Counted from the stretch's first letter, positions 20,411 to 30,765 are shown. The stretch is 64,000 nucleotides of DNA from Psychrobacter sp. WY6 (GCF_018448495.1 NZ_CP049902.1:1550001-1614000), one strand, 5' to 3'. Notes: generated by a model from the sequence alone, not told the origin. Made by a program: numbers and translations.

Positions 20411-21403
20411 ATGTCGCTATATCAGCTCAAGTCTCAGTTTCAAGATCAGCTGCGCCCAATAAGTGATGTGTTGGTCGAGCAAAAGGTGACAGCAAATCAA
20501 GTGACGGTGTCAGCCGTATTATTGAGCCTTGGTACGGCCTATATGATTGCCAAACCCGCAACTGAGCAGCAGGCATTATGGTTGCTGTTACCTTCATCAC
20601 TGTTTGTGCGTATGGCGCTCAATGCTATCGATGGCATGATGGCGCGTGAGCATGGGCAAGCCTCAAGGCTTGGGGCAGTGCTTAATGAAGTGGGTGATAT
20701 CGTGGCTGATACGGCGCTTATCGCAAGTTTAGCTCCGCATGTTGCTAATGGTAATTTACAAGCGTCGACAGTCAATTTACCAAACCGTATATCAATCCAT
20801 CAGCGTCATATTATCGGTCTGATTGCGCTTAGTATCAGCACTGAGTTACTAGGTATCACTAGTAATACGATGTTAGACATTAGAGCAAACCAAGGGCCTT
20901 TAGGCAAAAGCGATCGTGCTTTTTTACTAGGTTTGCTTGGCGCTTTCATGGCGACTAAAATGCCGATCATGCTATCGCATATCAAAGCGCGTCCACTATT
21001 GATACTGACAGAGGCACTACTATTAAAAACCTGCTTGAATCGCCTGCGTTATATGGCAGATTTATACTTGATACGTAAACCACCCGCGCTTCGTTCAAAT
21101 TACTCAGAAACTCTTGAGTTAATACCAGAGCCATCGTACAAATCTATTTTTCCGCTTGGTTACCAAATGTATGTTGGTCAATCCAATACGCTATTTTTCG
21201 ATGCTGTTTCATCAAATTATTCTTTATTAAGCTATCCTCTATCAAATTTTTCTTCATTAAATGCCCCTTTATCAAATTCTGCTATTAAAACTTCCTTTTT
21301 GGAGCCTAAGATAATGCCGACCACCCCTCTCAATAGTCATGAAAAAGTGGAGCAGGTTAGTGATACGCTCAATTTATCGTCTTCCAAATTGATAAGCGGG
21401 TGA
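20411..21403 (+). CDS. CDP-alcohol phosphatidyltransferase, YnbA-like
   Basis: An integral membrane enzyme expected to exchange the CMP of a CDP-lipid for an alcohol head group. The family motif is at residues about 75-108: NAIDGMMAREHGQ then RLGAVLNEVGD. Compared with the standard D-xx-DG-xx-AR...G-xxx-D-xxx-D pattern, the first and third Asp are Asn, which I recall as typical of YnbA-like members. The first 230 residues are the enzyme. The Ser/Asn-rich tail from about residue 240 is unusual, and its last 30 codons (from 21314) are probably the start of the next gene, so an indel likely hides the true stop. ATG 20411 is preferred to TTG 20399. Confidence 0.82.
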   Translation: MSLYQLKSQFQDQLRPISDVLVEQKVTANQVTVSAVLLSLGTAYMIAKPATEQQALWLLLPSSLFVRMALNAIDGMMAREHGQASRLGAVLNEVGDIVADTALIASLAPHVANGNLQASTVNLPNRISIHQRHIIGLIALSISTELLGITSNTMLDIRANQGPLGKSDRAFLLGLLGAFMATKMPIMLSHIKARPLLILTEALLLKTCLNRLRYMADLYLIRKPPALRSNYSETLELIPEPSYKSIFPLGYQMYVGQSNTLFFDAVSSNYSLLSYPLSNFSSLNAPLSNSAIKTSFLEPKIMPTTPLNSHEKVEQVSDTLNLSSSKLISG

Positions 21404-23194
21404 AAGTTGCTATAACGCTTACGATGGCACGGCAATATATTATCGCTATTGGTTAACGACACCTTTAGAGGGTATCAAACAAGCCAGTCAGCCTCTGCGT
21501 CAAGTCATTCTGTTACATGGGTCACGAGCATTCGGGACGCTTAGCAGAACTTGGGGAGCAGTTTGCCATGGCGGCTATCAAGTATTTGCTTGGGATGCGC
21601 GCGGTAATGGGCGCTCGGGTGGTATCAAGGATCATGCAGAAAGCGTCACCGAGCTTGAGCGTGATTTAGATGGTTTTGTGCAATTGGTTATCGGGCAAAC
21701 GGGCATTGCTATCGAGGATACCTTAATCGTCGCCAGTAGTATCGGGTGCAGTACTCGCCGCAGCATGGGTACATGATTACGCACCCAACATTCGCGGAAT
21801 GATATTGGGTACACCAGCGTTGAGTATCCGCTTGTACATGCCATTTGCCATACCATCGTTAAAGGTGGCTCGCGCGCTTGGACTGATGTCACGCGTGAGC
21901 AGTTACGTCAAAGCGCAAGTATTGACTCATGATAAAGACGCACAGCAAGCTTATAATGCCGACCCGCTGATATCTAATAGCATCTCGACCGACTTGCTCA
22001 TCGATACTCATGCAACGGGTCAACGCTTGCTCGATGATGCTAGCCTATTAATGTACCGACGTTTGTATTATGTGCGGGTAAGGATTACGTGGTCGATAAA
22101 CAGGCAGAGCGCGATTTTTATGAGGCGATTAATACGACCAATAAACGCTGGCAGTTATATCCAGATAGCTATCATGCAATCTTCCATGAGACCAATAAGG
22201 CAGACGTCTTTGCAGATTGTATCGAGTTCGCTGAGCAGGTATTCAGTAAGGACATTGAAGCGCCTGATTTGAGCTTGGCGCATATGAATAGTGCCAGTAA
22301 AGATAAGGTTGACCGTTTAGCGATTAAGCCTTTTAATCCGAGCTTTGCCATTACTCGATTTGCCATGCAAAAATTTGGTCATGTCAGCGACGCGATTGCT
22401 ACAGGACTGGAGCATGGCTTTGATTCGGGGCATTCGCTCGATCACGTTTATTATAATCAGCCTAGTGGTCAAAATAAATTTGGGCAGGCGGTCGATAAAT
22501 TTTATCTTAGTAATATAGGCTGGCAGGGGATTCGTATTCGCCGCGAGCATATATTAGAACTCGCACGGGAGGCTCTGGCAGATATTGAAGACAAAAACCA
22601 GAGCAGTACTAAACCATACCAACCAAAACTACTCGATATCGCTAGTGGGCATGGCTTTTATGCGTTTGATTTATTAATAGAGTTTACCAACTTGCATGCT
22701 GAGCTACGTGATTATGAGCAGCATAATATCCAAGCCTTACAGGCAAAGGCGGAGCAGTTAGAGATTGCTGATCGTGTCCTTACTTGTCAAAAAGATGCGT
22801 TTGACCCTGCCAGTTATTCTAATATGCAGAAGAGAAGTGCCAATGCTAAAAGTCTTGATGATAAAAATTCGATATTGCTATCGCCTCTGGCGTGTTTGAA
22901 TTGTTTTCTGACAATACACTACCAGCGACAGCATTGGCAGGCATTTATGACAGTTTAAAATCTGATGGTTATTTACTTTATACCAATCAGCCGTGGCATC
23001 CTGAGCAGGAATTCATTAGTAAAACCTTAAACAATCATCGCGGCAGTAGTTGGGTGATGCGCTGTCGCTCACAAGCGGAAATGGATCAATTGGTTGAGAA
23101 TGCTGGCTTTAAGAAAGTCGCTATGCGTATCGATCGTTTTGGTATCTTTACCGTGTCATTGGCAATTAAAGTCACCTCAACCAATCATGAATAA
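21314..23194 (+). CDS. Alpha/beta hydrolase-methyltransferase fusion, YnbC-like (many frameshifts)
   Basis: A two-domain protein of about 626 residues, arranged like E. coli YnbC. The N-terminal hydrolase has the oxyanion region RQVILLHGHEHSGRL, the block FAWDARGNGRSGG and the nucleophile elbow VASSIGAVLAAAW. The catalytic-His region is PDSYHAIFHE. The C-terminal methyltransferase has the SAM loop LLDIASGHGFYAFDLL and ASGVFELFSDNTLP. At least six indels are needed (about 21398, 21514, 21573, 21745, 22053, 22873). Start ATG 21314 follows GGAG at 21301-21304. The end overlaps the next ATG (CATGAATAA), so the genes are coupled. Confidence 0.82.
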
Positions 23195-24376
23195 TACGCA
23201 TGCCAAGCCCTATGAGCGTGTGCAACTTTTTTCAGGGGGCGGTTCACGTTTCGCCTATTATTTGGGCAGCTATGCGGCATTGGTTGCTCATGATTTGAAG
23301 CCAGATGTCATCGTCGGCACTTGCGGTGGCAGTCTGTCGGCTTATCTGGTCAATCTAGCGCCTGATCCCAAGGATTTGCAGGAGCTCATGTGCAGCCGTG
23401 AGTTGTATCGTGTCATTACGGCAATCAGACATGTTGCGCCAGACGAAGCCAATAGGCGATTAAAGATACGTTATATGACTCAGGCGCTTAAACGTTGGCA
23501 GTTATCAAAACAAAGAGGTAAAAGACAAAACAGCAGCAATCAGACAGCTACAAACGACTATTGGATGAGTTGCAGTATTTAGCGATGTTTCGGATAGATA
23601 ACGAGGGGCAATGGCTCGATGAATTGTCTCATTTTTCTCCTAATCACAATAATCTATATAACCCTACCGCGCCAGAGATAGCCATTATTGCTAGCCGACT
23701 TTATCAAACAGCCGATCAAACGCTTACTACTGATAGTTCTGTTTACGATGAGTTTAAGCTGCAAGAATTGTTATTTGCGCCACCGTGTTTGGCAGTATCA
23801 GAGCATTTTGATGAAATACTTAACGCACCTGCGCATACGTTTGCCGATAGGCGTATTCATCAGTCAGTAAATATCGTAAAGCAGTGGGAATTCAATCCAG
23901 CGGTTCGTGCTTCTATGGCAGATATGTATTATCTACCGCCAACGCATATTGAAACGCTTGGCTGGTGCTTGGGCGGAGTGATTAATCTCACGCCCGTTGA
24001 GCTAGCATGTCAGCTAGGACAGACGGTATTTGCAGAGACCAAGGCAGGTTATGATTCATGGCTTGCCGCACCAGCCATTCAACGCGTTTTTGGTTTTGAC
24101 CCAAATGAGCGTTTGGCACAGGTGCATGGTTATCAGCCAATGGAAACGTCATCACTTATGAAGTCAGAAAGAAATAGCCATCAATTGCATTGGTTACCCT
24201 TTGCAGATAATGGTCAGCAGTTGGCAGGACAGCATGTACAAAAGCGTTTTAATATAAATCAAATGACGGTTGAACTCATTCACAGTGACTATGATGGCTT
24301 TGTACAGCAGATGCAGGTGCAATGGCAGTATGGGTATCAGCGTACGGCTGACTATATACAGCAGCATGGTCTATGA
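23187..24376 (+). CDS. Patatin-like protein with altered catalytic residues (frameshifted)
   Basis: About 396 residues after one indel between 23521 and 23560. The glycine-rich oxyanion loop is present (FSGGGSRFAYYLGSYAAL). The usual nucleophile elbow GTSAG reads GTCGG, with Cys46 in place of Ser. The usual second catalytic motif (DGG) reads WCLGGVINLTPVELA, with Leu in place of Asp, although the rest of that block matches patatins. It may therefore be a binding or regulatory lipid protein, or use another chemistry. It overlaps the upstream gene by eight bases and the next gene by four (ATGA), so it is in an operon. Confidence 0.78.
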
Positions 24377-25200
24377 ACTCTAAAATGAAAAACATCACAC
24401 AGTCGACTTCAACTCATAAGCCATCGCATATTATCGTCTTTGGTGGTACGAGTGGACTTGGCTTGGCGTTGGCGCTGCATCATCAGGCGCTTGGCTGGCA
24501 AGTGAGCGTGGTTGGTCATAGCGTAGAGAAGATAGCCCATATCAATAGTCAGCATCCTGACATTGTTACTCACTGCTGTGATTTAACCGATAGAGCGCAA
24601 ACACAAACGTTGGTAGATAACTTGTCAGATAGCAGTTTTCAAAGAGTGATTTATAGTGCAGGCAGTTATACCAATGAGCGTGTCCATCATCTCAATCAAG
24701 CTGACAGCGATAAAATGCTAGCAATTAATCTGCAAGCGTTTGAGCAGGTTTTTAGATGGGCAAGTGAGCAGTTAAAGCGTGAAAGTCGGTCAATAGATTT
24801 CGAGGGAAAAAGTAGGCTGAGCCTGATTTGTATCGCGTCTATCGCTGGTACTATGGAGTACCCTTATGCTAGCCTTTATGCCAAAAGCAAACGCGCGATG
24901 ATTGCGACTGCTAGCGCTTATCGAGCGGCGCTGATGCCTTATCCTATTCAAGTCAATTGCATCGCCTCAGGCTACATCGATACCCAAGCATTACGCGATT
25001 TGAATAACGGCGATGCCAGTCATAAGCCATCCATCATCAGTACGCAAACGGCGGTTGAGAATGTTATGCAAGCCATTGATAAAAATATTGAGCTGGCCAT
25101 ATTTCCACGCTCCATGCGCTATATTACTCGGGCGCTCAATCATTTGCCTAAGCCTGTGCTTAATTGGATATTACGCAGTAAGTTGGATAAAACGACTTGA
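24373..25200 (+). CDS. Short-chain dehydrogenase/reductase
   Basis: Intact, 275 residues. The cofactor loop is FGGTSGLGLALAL (residues about 22-34), the catalytic Ser is in CIASIAGTMEYPY, and the catalytic pair is YAKSK. The substrate is unknown. Its ATG overlaps the stop of the patatin-like gene, so it belongs to the lipid module and may reduce or oxidise a lipid intermediate. Its stop lies eight bases from the end of the opposing CDP-diglyceride synthase gene, with no terminator between them. Confidence 0.9.
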   Translation: MNSKMKNITQSTSTHKPSHIIVFGGTSGLGLALALHHQALGWQVSVVGHSVEKIAHINSQHPDIVTHCCDLTDRAQTQTLVDNLSDSSFQRVIYSAGSYTNERVHHLNQADSDKMLAINLQAFEQVFRWASEQLKRESRSIDFEGKSRLSLICIASIAGTMEYPYASLYAKSKRAMIATASAYRAALMPYPIQVNCIASGYIDTQALRDLNNGDASHKPSIISTQTAVENVMQAIDKNIELAIFPRSMRYITRALNHLPKPVLNWILRSKLDKTT

Positions 25201-25207
25201 TAACAGC

Positions 25208-26101
25208 TTACCCAAGCAGCCAATAAAACAAGGTAAATAGCGGCACGCCAATGAGCAAGCTATCTACTCTGTCCAATACGCCGCCATGTCCGGCGAGCAT
25301 CGTACCCGTGTCTTTCACCCCATGCTGACGTTTAAAGGCGGACTCTAATAAATCTCCAGCGATACCACTGACCGCTAAGCCGTAAGCGGCTAATAAGCAA
25401 ATCCACCAGTTAAAAGGCGTGAGCCAAATGCCTAATAGTGTTGCCAATATCGCCGCTAGCATACTGCCGAAAAGAGCGCCTTCGATACTTTTATTCGGGC
25501 TAATAATTGGGGCAAGACCACGCGTAAACAGCTTGTGACCAAGCAATCGTCCGCATAAATACTGGGCAATATCATTAAATTGACTGGCGAATAACACAAA
25601 AAATAAAACGCCATACTGCTCGCGCTGCCAGATTAATTGTTTTAAAGCAATAAGACTGACAATCAGTGTGAGAAAAGCAGAGCTAAAGACTAGGTCTAAC
25701 AGATTTAGACGCGTATAAGTTTGAGAGGAATGCGCAGGATTTTGGCTAAAAGGTATGGTCATGGGCTGTAAACCACGTGCTTGCAGCTTTTTAATCAGCA
25801 CCGACTTGCTATGTAAGCACCACAAACGTTTAATCTCATAGCAGCCACGCAAACCAATTAAAACGAAAAAAGCGATGAGCAGCCACTGATAAGGGTAGGT
25901 AGGAGGCTGCATGGGTTGGCTATTATTCGTTACCTTAGCGATAACGTAACACGCGCAAAGCGCCGCTAACATGAGCCACCATGAGCGCGCGATTAAATAG
26001 ATTTTCGGTAAGCGCTGACGTAAGCGAGGTAGGGCAAGCATGCCCCAAGTCACACTGACGACCATCATAAGTCCGATCACAAACTGCAAATCAGTAGCCA
26101 T
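25208..26101 (-). CDS. Phosphatidate cytidylyltransferase family protein, YnbB-like
   Basis: An intact 297-residue membrane enzyme that makes CDP-diacylglycerol from phosphatidate and CTP. The family signature is complete near the C-terminus: SAFKRQHGVKDTG then GHGGVLDRVDS. The LISPNKSIEGALFG-type block is seen as PIISPNKSIEGALFGS. About eight membrane helices are present. It faces the CDP-alcohol phosphatidyltransferase group, whose likely substrate is its product. This partnership, rather than the housekeeping cdsA role, is suggested by context; the gene could still be the main cdsA. Confidence 0.88.
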   Translation of the reverse strand: MATDLQFVIGLMMVVSVTWGMLALPRLRQRLPKIYLIARSWWLMLAALCACYVIAKVTNNSQPMQPPTYPYQWLLIAFFVLIGLRGCYEIKRLWCLHSKSVLIKKLQARGLQPMTIPFSQNPAHSSQTYTRLNLLDLVFSSAFLTLIVSLIALKQLIWQREQYGVLFFVLFASQFNDIAQYLCGRLLGHKLFTRGLAPIISPNKSIEGALFGSMLAAILATLLGIWLTPFNWWICLLAAYGLAVSGIAGDLLESAFKRQHGVKDTGTMLAGHGGVLDRVDSLLIGVPLFTLFYWLLG

Positions 26102-26177
26102 ATTTTTAGCAATTCAAGGTCATAAAGAACGGCAAGTTACCGTTTTTCATGGCTAAAGTGGCGGCCTCCAATTGCTG

Positions 26178-28126
26178 TTAGATGTTAGCAACTGTATTTA
26201 CCACTCTAGCCTCTGTGTCATCGATTATAGGCTGAAGCAGCCAATCAATGCCACCCTCTTTGCTGCCTGTTTTGTCAGCTTCTCTCAACTTCGATAATGG
26301 CGCAATCACACTGGTTCGAGGTGTGGATGCCAAATGTGGATAGTCTTGACGATAGTGACCACCGCGACTCTCATAACGCTGATAAGCTGACTGAATAACC
26401 AACGTGGCTAATTGTAATTGTCGTGCTAATTGAAATAGTGCCAGCTCATTAGCAGTGATAGTGCCATCTAAAGTACTCATACTGGACTGATTTAACCTAG
26501 TTTTTTCAAGCCACTGTTGCCATTGCTGTATCTGTATTAATATTTGCTCTAATGATTCGGCATTTCGAGTGATACCCATATAAGAGGTCATTAAAACTTT
26601 TAATTCTGTGACTATTTTGCCCGCATAATCGCGGGTAACGATATCAGTGTCATCACAATGAGATAAATTAAATAGAATGGTAGGAGAAGAAGGAAGCTTA
26701 ATAGTTTGAATATCTTTGAGCGTTGGTGCTGTCCAAATGGCAGTTGCTGATAAATGTAAATTATCATAAACGTCAACGGTATCTAGATTGTCTAATGCTT
26801 TTAAATATCGCGGTAAGTCAGCAGCGATATTGCGCCCAACGACTACGCATTCTAAAAGTGAATTACTTGCTAAGCGATTCGCACCATGCAAACCTGTATA
26901 GGCAACTTCGCCTGCGGCATATAAACCTATCACATCGCTCAAACCATTGGCGTCAGTAACCACGCCACCGCAACTATAATGCGCAGTCGGGGCAACGGGG
27001 ATAGGTTCCCTAGTCATATCAATGCCGAGGTTGAATAATGTTTGATAAATCTGTGGGAAATGCTCCCGTAAAAACTGTTCTGGCAAATGACTGACATCTA
27101 AATGTACGTAGCCAAGCCCGTTATTACTGATCTGCTCAGCGATGGCGCGAGCGACGATATCGCGTGGTGCCAATTCTGCCCGCTCATCAATTTTTAACAT
27201 AAAGCGCTTGCCAGTTTGCGGACAGGTCAGCCGCCCACCTTCACCGCGTAGTGCTTCCGATATCAAAAGCTGCTGTCATCTAACGCTAAACCTGTTGGAT
27301 GAAATTGAATGAACTCCAAGTTTGCTAAGCGACAGCCTGCTTGCCATGCCATCATCACACCATCGCCAACACAGACATTTGGTGCACTGGCTCGCTTGAA
27401 CAGTTGTCCTAAACCGCCACTAGCCAGTACGACTGCGTGACTATAAAAAGTCAGTTGTCGTTGATTATTATGATCAAAAACTTGCGCCCCTTGGCATTGC
27501 TTATTTGGATTGGCACTATTTGTTAAAAGGCTCAGCGCTTCATGATAAGGCAAAATAGTGATATTAGCAGCGTTTTGCGCCTTTATAGTCAAGGCTTCCA
27601 TAATGTGTCGACCAGTCGCATCATCCGCATGTGCGACCCGCCTGCAACCATGCCCGCCTTCTTTGGTTAAATGTAAGTCGGCAGTTTGTAGTTCAGTCTG
27701 TAGTTTGGTGACAGGTTCTGCATTATCTTCTTGCGGTATTTGGGTAAAAGGCACACCTTGCTCACATAGCCATTGAACGGCCTGTTGCCCGGCACTTAAA
27801 ATGCGACTGGTATTATTAGCTTCGCATAACCCTGCGCCAGCGATTAGGGTATCGGCAATATGGTCAGCGACAGAGTCCTCTTTATCCAAGCTTGCCGCGA
27901 TGCCACCTTGGGCATAATGACTGGAGCAAATCTCTAAGGCGGCTTTGCTCAATACAGTAATATTCAGCGATTTTGGTAATGCTAGAGCCGTGCTTAAGCC
28001 TGCTAATCCCGCGCCAATGATAAGCACGTCCGTTTGTACTATAGCAGCAGGGCTATCGAGACCTAATGATTCCGCTGTCAATGCCGCGCTCATATTAGGC
28101 AGCCCCGACATTGGCAAATAACTCAC
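26178..28126 (-). CDS. nadB: L-aspartate oxidase (frameshifted)
   Basis: Flavoenzyme giving iminoaspartate, the first step of NAD synthesis from aspartate. The FAD loop is VLIIGAGLAGLSTALAL, followed by SSHYAQGGIAAS, the active-site region CRRVAHADDATGRHI, and LEFIQFHPTGLAL. After a one-base break near 27264, LISEALRGEGG, TAHYSCGGVVTDANG and GLHGANRLASNSLLE follow in order. Joined length is about 650 residues, more than the usual 540, partly from a long N-terminus and C-terminal loops. Its start overlaps the nadA stop by four bases, so the two are coupled. Confidence 0.94.
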
Positions 28127-29230
28127 GGTTTGACAATATCGCCGCTCGTTGCCACACGTTGCTTCTGCGTTTCGGCAAAATCAAGCATGCGTTGCAAGGG
28201 TTTTCTAGCCGCGACTGCCAGCTCAGGTGTCATTAATACTTCACCGCTATTATTGATCAGGCATTGCTCGATACCTTGTAGACCATTCATCGCCATCCAT
28301 GGGCAAAACGCGCAACTCTTACAACTGGCGCTTTCACCTGCAGTAGGTGCAGCTAAGAAGCGCTTATATGGTGAGCGTTTTTGCATTTCGTGCAAAATAC
28401 CCAAATCGGTGGGACGATAAAGGTATCGGCATCCATCTCATAAGTCGATTGCAACAGCTTACTGGTCGAGCCGACCACATCGGCGAGCGCCACCACGCTA
28501 TCAGGGGATTCAGGATGCACCAATACTTTGGCGTTTGGATGATTCTCTTTTAATTGCATTAGCTCGGTCGATTTGAACTCATTATGTACGAGGCACGAGC
28601 CTTGCCAAAGCAGCATATCTGCGCCAGTCTCAGCAGCAATATATTTACCTAAATGGCGATCAGGCCCCCAAATAATTTTTTCACCATTCGCATGCAAATG
28701 GCGAATGATGTCGATGCCAACCGATGACGTCACCACCCAATCGGCACGGGCTTTGACGGCGGCGCTAGTATTGGCATAAACGACAACTGTACGCTCAGGG
28801 TGAGCATCACAAAATGCGGAGAACTCGTCAGCAGGGCAGCCCAAATCAAGCGAACACTCGGCTTCTAGGTCTGGCATCAGTACTGTTTTTTCCATACTTA
28901 AGATTTTCGCCGACTCACCCATGAAGCGGACACCAGCGACCACTAAGGTCTGGGCGCTATGCGCTTGCCCAAAGCGTGCCATCTCCAGCGAATCACCCCA
29001 CAACCACCCGTTGCTAATGCCAAATCCTGAATAAAGGGGTCGACATAATAATGGGCGACCAATACCGCATCATGCGCTTTTAATAGCCGTTTGATGTTTT
29101 CCTCGACCATGAGACGTTCAGTACGCGGCAAGTCTGCTGGCATTTTAGCTTTGGCATATTCAATATTCATTTGTATTGCAATGCGATTGTCATTACTCAT
29201 GATGGGCGCGTCGTAAGGATAAGTTTTCAT
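28123..29230 (-). CDS. nadA: Quinolinate synthase (frameshifted)
   Basis: A [4Fe-4S] enzyme condensing iminoaspartate and dihydroxyacetone phosphate to quinolinate. Cluster and family residues are visible: [62 protein letters not shown] and [13 protein letters not shown]. Breaks occur near 29000 (after LALATGG) and near 28405 (before ILHEM). ATG 29230 (MKTYPYD) is preferred because AAAGG precedes it. Joined length about 369 residues. The promoter upstream overlaps a palindromic operator (29317-29337). Confidence 0.94.
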
Positions 29231-29315
29231 AGATGCAAACCTTTTAGGCAGTAACGACAAGCAATATGCCGCTAAAAATAAGTCAATTAATATCGCTGGC
29301 TAGTCAGATGTTTTG

Positions 29316-29343
29316 ATTATGCTCATTTTGAGCATAAATACAA
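29316..29343 (-). promoter_or_regulatory. nadA promoter
   Basis: On the minus strand, TTGTAT (29343-29338) and CATAAT (29321-29316) are separated by 16 bases and resemble -35 and -10 elements. The palindrome at 29317-29337 fills the space between them, so a bound repressor would block polymerase. Confidence 0.6.
29317..29337. promoter_or_regulatory. Probable NrtR operator at nadAB
   Basis: A perfect palindrome has arms TTATGCTCA (29317-29325) and TGAGCATAA (29329-29337) around TTT. Its left half and centre recur exactly in front of nadC. It lies between nadA and nrtR, which are divergent, so it could act on both. Assignment to NrtR is inferred from context. Confidence 0.75.
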
Positions 29344-29382
29344 GTATTTTTATACATTTATGATTTATAAAGACTCATTTTA

Positions 29383-29388
29383 TATAAT
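29383..29388 (+). promoter_or_regulatory. Possible -10 element for nrtR
   Basis: TATAAT lies about 110 bases before the nrtR start. A poor -35-like TGATTT at 29361 has 16-base spacing. The site is suggestive only. Confidence 0.35.
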
Positions 29389-29499
29389 TACAACCACGAA
29401 CTATGATAATCGTTGATTCAAGCTATACTGAGCAAATGGTCAACGGCTTAGCAGTTGAGCTTTATTTAATAATTAAAATAAAAGGTAATCACTAAAGTC

Positions 29500-30588
29500 A
29501 TGACGTTGTCTTATTCACACGCGCATCAGCAAGGTAGTGGCACCACAGAAGTCGTGGCCGTGCTAGTCGCCATTACTGAGCATACCGCTCGGGTCTTAAC
29601 CGTTGATCAAGGAAAGCTGTTACCCAATGGTCCGTTGATGCCGTTGCATCGCTCATTGCAAGCGGGTGTGCGTCAATGGGTTGAGGAGCAAACACAGCAA
29701 CCACTTGGTTATTTGGAGCAGCTATATACCTTTGTCGATACCAATAGGCGCAACGTTGATGGTCATGCACTGGTCTACGTGAGCTATTTGGGACTGGTGC
29801 AAGAGACACAAACGCCGCAGCTACAAAGCCAAGCATTGTGGCACGATTGGTATGATTACTTTCCTTGGGAAAATCATTTGGATGGCATACCTAGCATCAT
29901 TATGAATAATATTGTGCCAGCATTATTGAGCTGGGCAGATAGCGCTAAAGATTCAGGCATTCAGCAGCGCCGCCGTCAGCGTATTGGTTTATGTTGGGGT
30001 GTAAGTGAAGCGCTCTTAGTGGGTAATATGACCACAAGTGAAAATGCGGATAATGAATACACAGCCTATGAGCATTATGAAAATAGAGAGTGGGTCGCTG
30101 AGCATGTGTTACTGCGCTATGAGATGCTGTATGAAGCGGGACTGATACCGGAAGCACCAAACTATCCACCCAGCTATTCAATGAATCATCAAAGCGTTCA
30201 TCAAAGTGCTCACCAACCGAGCCATCAGAATAAGCTACCTGAAAACTGGTCACAGCTCATTGGGGTGCCGATGTATTATGATCATCGCCGAGTGATTGCA
30301 ACAGCTATTTCACGGCTGCGTGCCAAAATTGAATACCGACCGCTTATTTTTGGCTTGATGCCAGATGTATTTACCTTGTCACAATTACAACAAAGCGTAG
30401 AAGCGCTTTCAGGAGTGCGATTGCACAAGCAAAATTTCCGTCGTTTGCTAGATTCACAAAAACTTGTGATGGAAACAGGACAGAGTAGTAGCGCTCAACG
30501 TGGTCGTCCTGCCAAGCTTTATCGCTTTCGTCATGATATTGAACTACAAAGCTTATTGATGGATAGTAAGTTGCCTAAGCGTAAATAG
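29500..30588 (+). CDS. nrtR: NrtR-type transcriptional regulator of NAD synthesis
   Basis: An intact 362-residue protein. The N-terminal half is Nudix-like (TEVVAVLVAITEHTARVL; a Nudix-box remnant around VRQWVEEQTQ). The C-terminal part is the winged-helix domain of NrtR: EYRPLIFGLMPDVFTLSQLQ, LHKQNFRRLL and GRPAKLYRF. Standard Nudix-box residues are partly missing (no first Glu of RE, no Gly after EE), so it probably senses ADP-ribose or a related ligand without hydrolysing it. A Gln/His/Ser-rich linker (residues about 225-245) separates the domains. It lies between nadAB and nadC, its expected targets. Confidence 0.9.
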   Translation: MTLSYSHAHQQGSGTTEVVAVLVAITEHTARVLTVDQGKLLPNGPLMPLHRSLQAGVRQWVEEQTQQPLGYLEQLYTFVDTNRRNVDGHALVYVSYLGLVQETQTPQLQSQALWHDWYDYFPWENHLDGIPSIIMNNIVPALLSWADSAKDSGIQQRRRQRIGLCWGVSEALLVGNMTTSENADNEYTAYEHYENREWVAEHVLLRYEMLYEAGLIPEAPNYPPSYSMNHQSVHQSAHQPSHQNKLPENWSQLIGVPMYYDHRRVIATAISRLRAKIEYRPLIFGLMPDVFTLSQLQQSVEALSGVRLHKQNFRRLLDSQKLVMETGQSSSAQRGRPAKLYRFRHDIELQSLLMDSKLPKRK

Positions 30589-30672
30589 GAGTTAATAGAC
30601 TACCTTGCTACCTTGCTATCTTTATTTTTATGACTAAAAACCCTGTCGGCTGCCCAAAATGATGACGGTTCC

Positions 30673-30701
30673 TTGCGAGGCTGTTAACTTTACGCTATAT
30701 T
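30673..30701 (+). promoter_or_regulatory. nadC promoter
   Basis: TTGCGA (30673-30678) and TATATT (30696-30701) have 17-base spacing. The operator begins at the last base of the -10 element. Confidence 0.5.
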
Positions 30702-30721
30702 TATGCTCATTTTGAGTTTAA
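30701..30721. promoter_or_regulatory. Probable NrtR operator at nadC
   Basis: TTATGCTCA and TTT match the nadA operator exactly; the right arm is TGAGTTTAA, with three mismatches to the palindrome. It is placed over the expected transcription start of nadC. Confidence 0.7.
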
Positions 30722-30765
30722 TTGCATAAGCATATATGAACGCCACGTTTATTTAAGGGTTAAAG

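Noticed and set aside
26178..29230. nadA and nadB as pseudogenes
   Set aside because: All catalytic and cluster residues are kept, regulation is intact, and breaks are single-base.
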